Below are positions 61,793 to 64,000 of a DNA stretch of 64,000 nucleotides, piece after piece. Position numbers and translations under genes: made by a program. Every line of letters starts with the position of its first letter. Position 1 is the first letter of the stretch. A model generated the notes under the pieces. That model searched no databases. It saw nothing but the letters and a program-made list of their open reading frames with translations, and was not told the DNA's origin. Source of the stretch: Rufibacter sp. DG15C. Its GTDB lineage: Bacteria > Bacteroidota > Bacteroidia > Cytophagales > Hymenobacteraceae. Location of the stretch: NCBI RefSeq assembly GCF_001577755.1, contig NZ_CP010776.1:744001-808000 (forward strand). The letters run 5' to 3'.

Positions 61793-62683
61793 TTACGCGT
61801 TGGCAAGCTCGCCTTTCAAGGCTTTCAACATAGTGTCGCCAATCTCTGCCGGAGAATCCACCACAAAGATGCCGTTCTCACGCATGATGCGCATTTTAGC
61901 GGCGGCGGTATCATCAGCACCACCAATGATAGCACCGGCGTGGCCCATTCTACGACCAGCAGGAGCCGTCTGGCCTGCAATAAAACCAACTACTGGCTTC
62001 TTATTACCGGTAGAACGGATGTACTCAGCGGCCATTGCCTCATAGTTACCACCAATCTCACCAATCATCACAATAGCGTCGGTCTCTGGATCTTCCATCA
62101 ACAACTCCACTGCGTTTTTAGTAGGTGTTCCAATGATAGGGTCACCACCAATCCCGATGGCGGTAGAGATACCCAAACCAGCTTTCACAATCTGGTCGGC
62201 GGCCTCATAGGTCAACGTACCAGACTTAGACACAATGCCAATTCTACCTGGCTTGAACACGAAACCTGGCATGATACCAACTTTGGCTTCGCCTGGCGTG
62301 ATCACACCTGGGCAGTTTGGTCCAATTAGAGTAACTGCTTTGTTCTTGATGTAGTTTTTAGCGGCTACCATGTCCTTCACCGGAATACCCTCGGTGATAC
62401 AAACAATCACTTCAATGCCGGCATCGGCGGCTTCCATGATGGCGTCAGCAGCAAAGGCCGGTGGCACGAAGATGATAGACACGTTGGCTTGCGCTTTCTG
62501 CACGGCCTCAGCCACAGTGTTGAATACCGGACGGTCCAAGTGAACAGAACCACCTTTACCCGGGGTTACGCCACCAACCACGTTGGTACCATACTCAATC
62601 ATCTGCTGTGCGTGGAAAGAACCTTCTGAGCCGGTGAAGCCCTGCACAATCACCTTGGAATCTTTATTTACTAAAACACTCAT
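61793..62683 (-). CDS. sucD: Succinyl-CoA synthetase alpha subunit
   Basis: A 296-residue TCA-cycle enzyme subunit (succinyl-CoA + NDP + Pi to succinate + NTP). N-terminal CoA-binding Rossmann part with [21 protein letters not shown] and [20 protein letters not shown]; the phosphorylated active-site His is in [12 protein letters not shown] (about 255). The beta subunit gene is not adjacent, as is usual in Bacteroidota. It has its own good promoter. Confidence 0.97.
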   Translation of the reverse strand: MSVLVNKDSKVIVQGFTGSEGSFHAQQMIEYGTNVVGGVTPGKGGSVHLDRPVFNTVAEAVQKAQANVSIIFVPPAFAADAIMEAADAGIEVIVCITEGIPVKDMVAAKNYIKNKAVTLIGPNCPGVITPGEAKVGIMPGFVFKPGRIGIVSKSGTLTYEAADQIVKAGLGISTAIGIGGDPIIGTPTKNAVELLMEDPETDAIVMIGEIGGNYEAMAAEYIRSTGNKKPVVGFIAGQTAPAGRRMGHAGAIIGGADDTAAAKMRIMRENGIFVVDSPAEIGDTMLKALKGELANA

Positions 62684-62731
62684 GTGTAGTGGATTATGTG
62701 ATAGATGTACGCTCTGTTTTCAAACTGTACG

Positions 62732-62761
62732 CAAAAATAGGCTTTTTTGGCGCGCATCCAA
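62732..62761 (-). promoter_or_regulatory. Bacteroidota promoter of sucD
   Basis: TTG (62759-62761 on the minus strand, within TTTG), 19 bases, TATTTTTG (62732-62739); leader of about 40 nt. Confidence 0.65.
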
Positions 62762-62800
62762 ACTAAGACTCCGCATTAAACCGCTTACCTCCGCACCTGT

Positions 62801-62838
62801 CGTTTTCGGGCTGCTTTCCAGGAAACACGTCAAAAACG
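62801..62838. repeat. Dispersed palindrome, copy 25
   Basis: CGTTTTCGGGCTGC with a decayed right arm CGTCAAAAACG; between the divergent sucD and uvsE genes. Confidence 0.75.
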
Positions 62839-62968
62839 GAAAATCACCCCATCCGCTTACTGGTTTTGCTAGCAGGCACAAGCAAAACACTCCCTCCCGC
62901 CATCCGTTTACAAGAATTCTAAACATCTGCCCTTGGTAGCGGTTATTAGGCCCAAAACCCACCGTAAC

Positions 62969-63862
62969 ATGAAAATAGGATACCCGTGCGTGAATGAGTC
63001 TCTGGACTGCAGTACCTCTACCACCTTCAGGCTGGCGTCTTATAGTGAGGAGCGGTTGGTGCAGAACGTGGAGAAGAACCTGGCCTGCCTGCGCCGCATT
63101 CTGGAATACAACCTGGAGCATGGGTTTCTGTTCTTTAGGATGAGTTCTGGGTTAGTGCCTTTTGCCAGCCATGCCGTGTGCACCTACAACTGGCAGCAGC
63201 ACTTCCAGATGACGTTCAAGCGGCTGGGCGACTTTATCAAGAAGCACGGCATGCGCATCTCCATGCACCCAGACCAGTTTGTGGTGTTGAACTCGCCAGA
63301 CGAGCGCATTGTGCGCAACAGTATTGCAGAGTTGGTGTACCAAGGCAGTGTCATGGACTTGATGGGGCTGGACTCCACGGCCAAGCTGCAGATACACGCC
63401 GGCGGCGTCTACGGCGACAAGCCAGCGGCCCTCCAACGCTTCATCCACACCTACCATACCATGCTGCCCGAGGAAGTGAAGGCCCGGCTGGTGGTGGAGA
63501 ACGATGACCGCCTTTACAGCCTTCGGGATTGTTTAGAGTTACACGGCGAAACCGGAATTCCCATCCTGTTTGACAACTTCCACCATGAATGCCTGAACAA
63601 CGGAGAGCCCATGGCCGAGGCCCTGCAACTGGCTGCCGGTACTTGGCACCCGCACACCGACGGCGTGCTCATGATGGACTACAGTTCGCAGTCTCAGGGG
63701 GAGCGCAAGGGCAAGCACACCAACAGCATGGACGTAGAGCTATTCCGGGAATTTTTGACGCACCTGAACGGTCTGGACGTGGACATCATGCTGGAAATCA
63801 AAGACAAGGAAGCCAGCTGTCTGCGCGCGCGCCAAGTCTTAGAGGAACTGGCCTTGGTGTAA
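62969..63862 (+). CDS. uvsE: UV DNA damage endonuclease UvsE/UvdE
   Basis: A 297-residue TIM-barrel endonuclease that nicks 5' of UV photoproducts and other lesions. Family motifs: KIGYPCVNESL at the start, FRMSSGLVPFASH, RISMHPDQFVVLNSP, QIHAGGVYGDK, LVVENDDRLYSL and ILFDNFHHECLN, carrying the His/Glu/Asp metal ligands. ATG at 62969 is preferred over a start 12 codons upstream, where similarity is lost. Confidence 0.95.
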   Translation: MKIGYPCVNESLDCSTSTTFRLASYSEERLVQNVEKNLACLRRILEYNLEHGFLFFRMSSGLVPFASHAVCTYNWQQHFQMTFKRLGDFIKKHGMRISMHPDQFVVLNSPDERIVRNSIAELVYQGSVMDLMGLDSTAKLQIHAGGVYGDKPAALQRFIHTYHTMLPEEVKARLVVENDDRLYSLRDCLELHGETGIPILFDNFHHECLNNGEPMAEALQLAAGTWHPHTDGVLMMDYSSQSQGERKGKHTNSMDVELFREFLTHLNGLDVDIMLEIKDKEASCLRARQVLEELALV

Positions 63863-63892
63863 ACTCCCGTTCAATCATTAAATTATCAGCAC

Positions 63893-63934
63893 CTCGTTTT
63901 TGGCCTATTTTCTGAAAAAGAGGCCAAAAACGAA
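63893..63934. repeat. Dispersed palindrome, copy 26
   Basis: CGTTTTTGGCC with GGCCAAAAACG, both arms intact around TATTTTCTGAAAAAGA; 30 bp past the uvsE stop. Confidence 0.9.
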
Positions 63935-64000
63935 GCTCTTCTTGGGCGCACCTCGTACTGAGGGTGGTATGAAAAGGATTACTCCATCTCTGATTTATAG

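Noticed and set aside
4920-63934. CRISPR array or integron attC sites for the repeated palindromes
   Set aside because: Copies are irregularly spaced by kilobases, with ordinary housekeeping genes on both strands between them, and there is no cas gene, spacer pattern or integrase in the window.
4920-63934. All palindromes as intrinsic terminators
   Set aside because: The core has its T-run before and A-run after the stem, the wrong order on both strands. Many loci also carry a separate proper terminator. Only extended copies followed by T-runs (22352, 28170) look able to terminate.
1-64000. tRNA or rRNA genes
   Set aside because: No T-arm GGTTCGAATCC-type motif with matching acceptor stem was found on either strand, and no rRNA-like sequence.

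Overview
The window is chromosomal DNA of a Bacteroidota bacterium, most likely a Hymenobacteraceae member (Rufibacter, Nibribacter or Pontibacter type). This rests on inference from: several genes preceded by the Bacteroidota -7 promoter element TAnnTTTG, a gliding-motility/type IX secretion C-terminal domain next to a PorP/SprF protein, DUF5916 and DUF1684 proteins, and typical Bacteroidota neighbourhoods such as mreBCD-mrdAB and pheT-zapA-rny. No tRNA, rRNA, CRISPR array, phage or intact insertion sequence was seen. About 52 protein genes are supported, two of them (54 and 49 codons) very short.

Layout. 1-5483: the rod-shape/elongation operon on the minus strand (mreB, mreC, mreD, PBP2, partial rodA), with a secreted coiled-coil protein upstream. 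5706-8054: purH and purN. 8633-10981: a DUF4130 protein and a radical SAM protein, a conserved putative DNA repair pair. 11173-18164: outer-membrane/surface block (BamA-like protein, a seven-PKD adhesin-like protein with a type B T9SS sorting domain, and its PorP/SprF partner). 18293-23295: S1-domain regulator, DUF5916 protein, an NAD(P)-binding protein and a methyltransferase. 24250-29417: promoter, SAM-I riboswitch, metH and metF, a methionine-cycle unit. 29516-31864: RimB-like protease, RimK ligase and an aspartoacylase-like hydrolase in overlapping order. 32010-38913: low-GC hypothetical genes between a sorbosone dehydrogenase-like lipoprotein, a hydrolase and a GH20 hexosaminidase. 39023-44301: DUF502, ispH, cmk, a tiny lipoprotein, adenine deaminase and a TauE/SafE exporter. 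44364-50313: a response regulator with a kinase that lacks the usual phospho-accepting His, a PLP enzyme, lipoproteins and a membrane phosphoesterase. 50464-57535: radC, DUF1684, pheT, a coiled-coil protein, a 6S-like structured RNA, zapA and rny. 57693-63862: dps divergent from oxyR, glpD, sucD and uvsE.

The most striking feature is not a gene. A palindrome of about 38 bp (core CGTTTTTGGCC...GGCCAAAAACG) occurs at least 26 times, always between genes and usually within about 40 bp after a stop codon. Its T-run comes first and its A-run last, the reverse of a bidirectional terminator. At several loci the unique flanking bases are also complementary, and some copies show paired changes in both arms, which suggests selection on a hairpin. 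A second, longer non-coding repeat is present in two near-identical copies and two diverged pieces. Two structured RNA candidates (one upstream of zapA, one upstream of the metH promoter) are also described.
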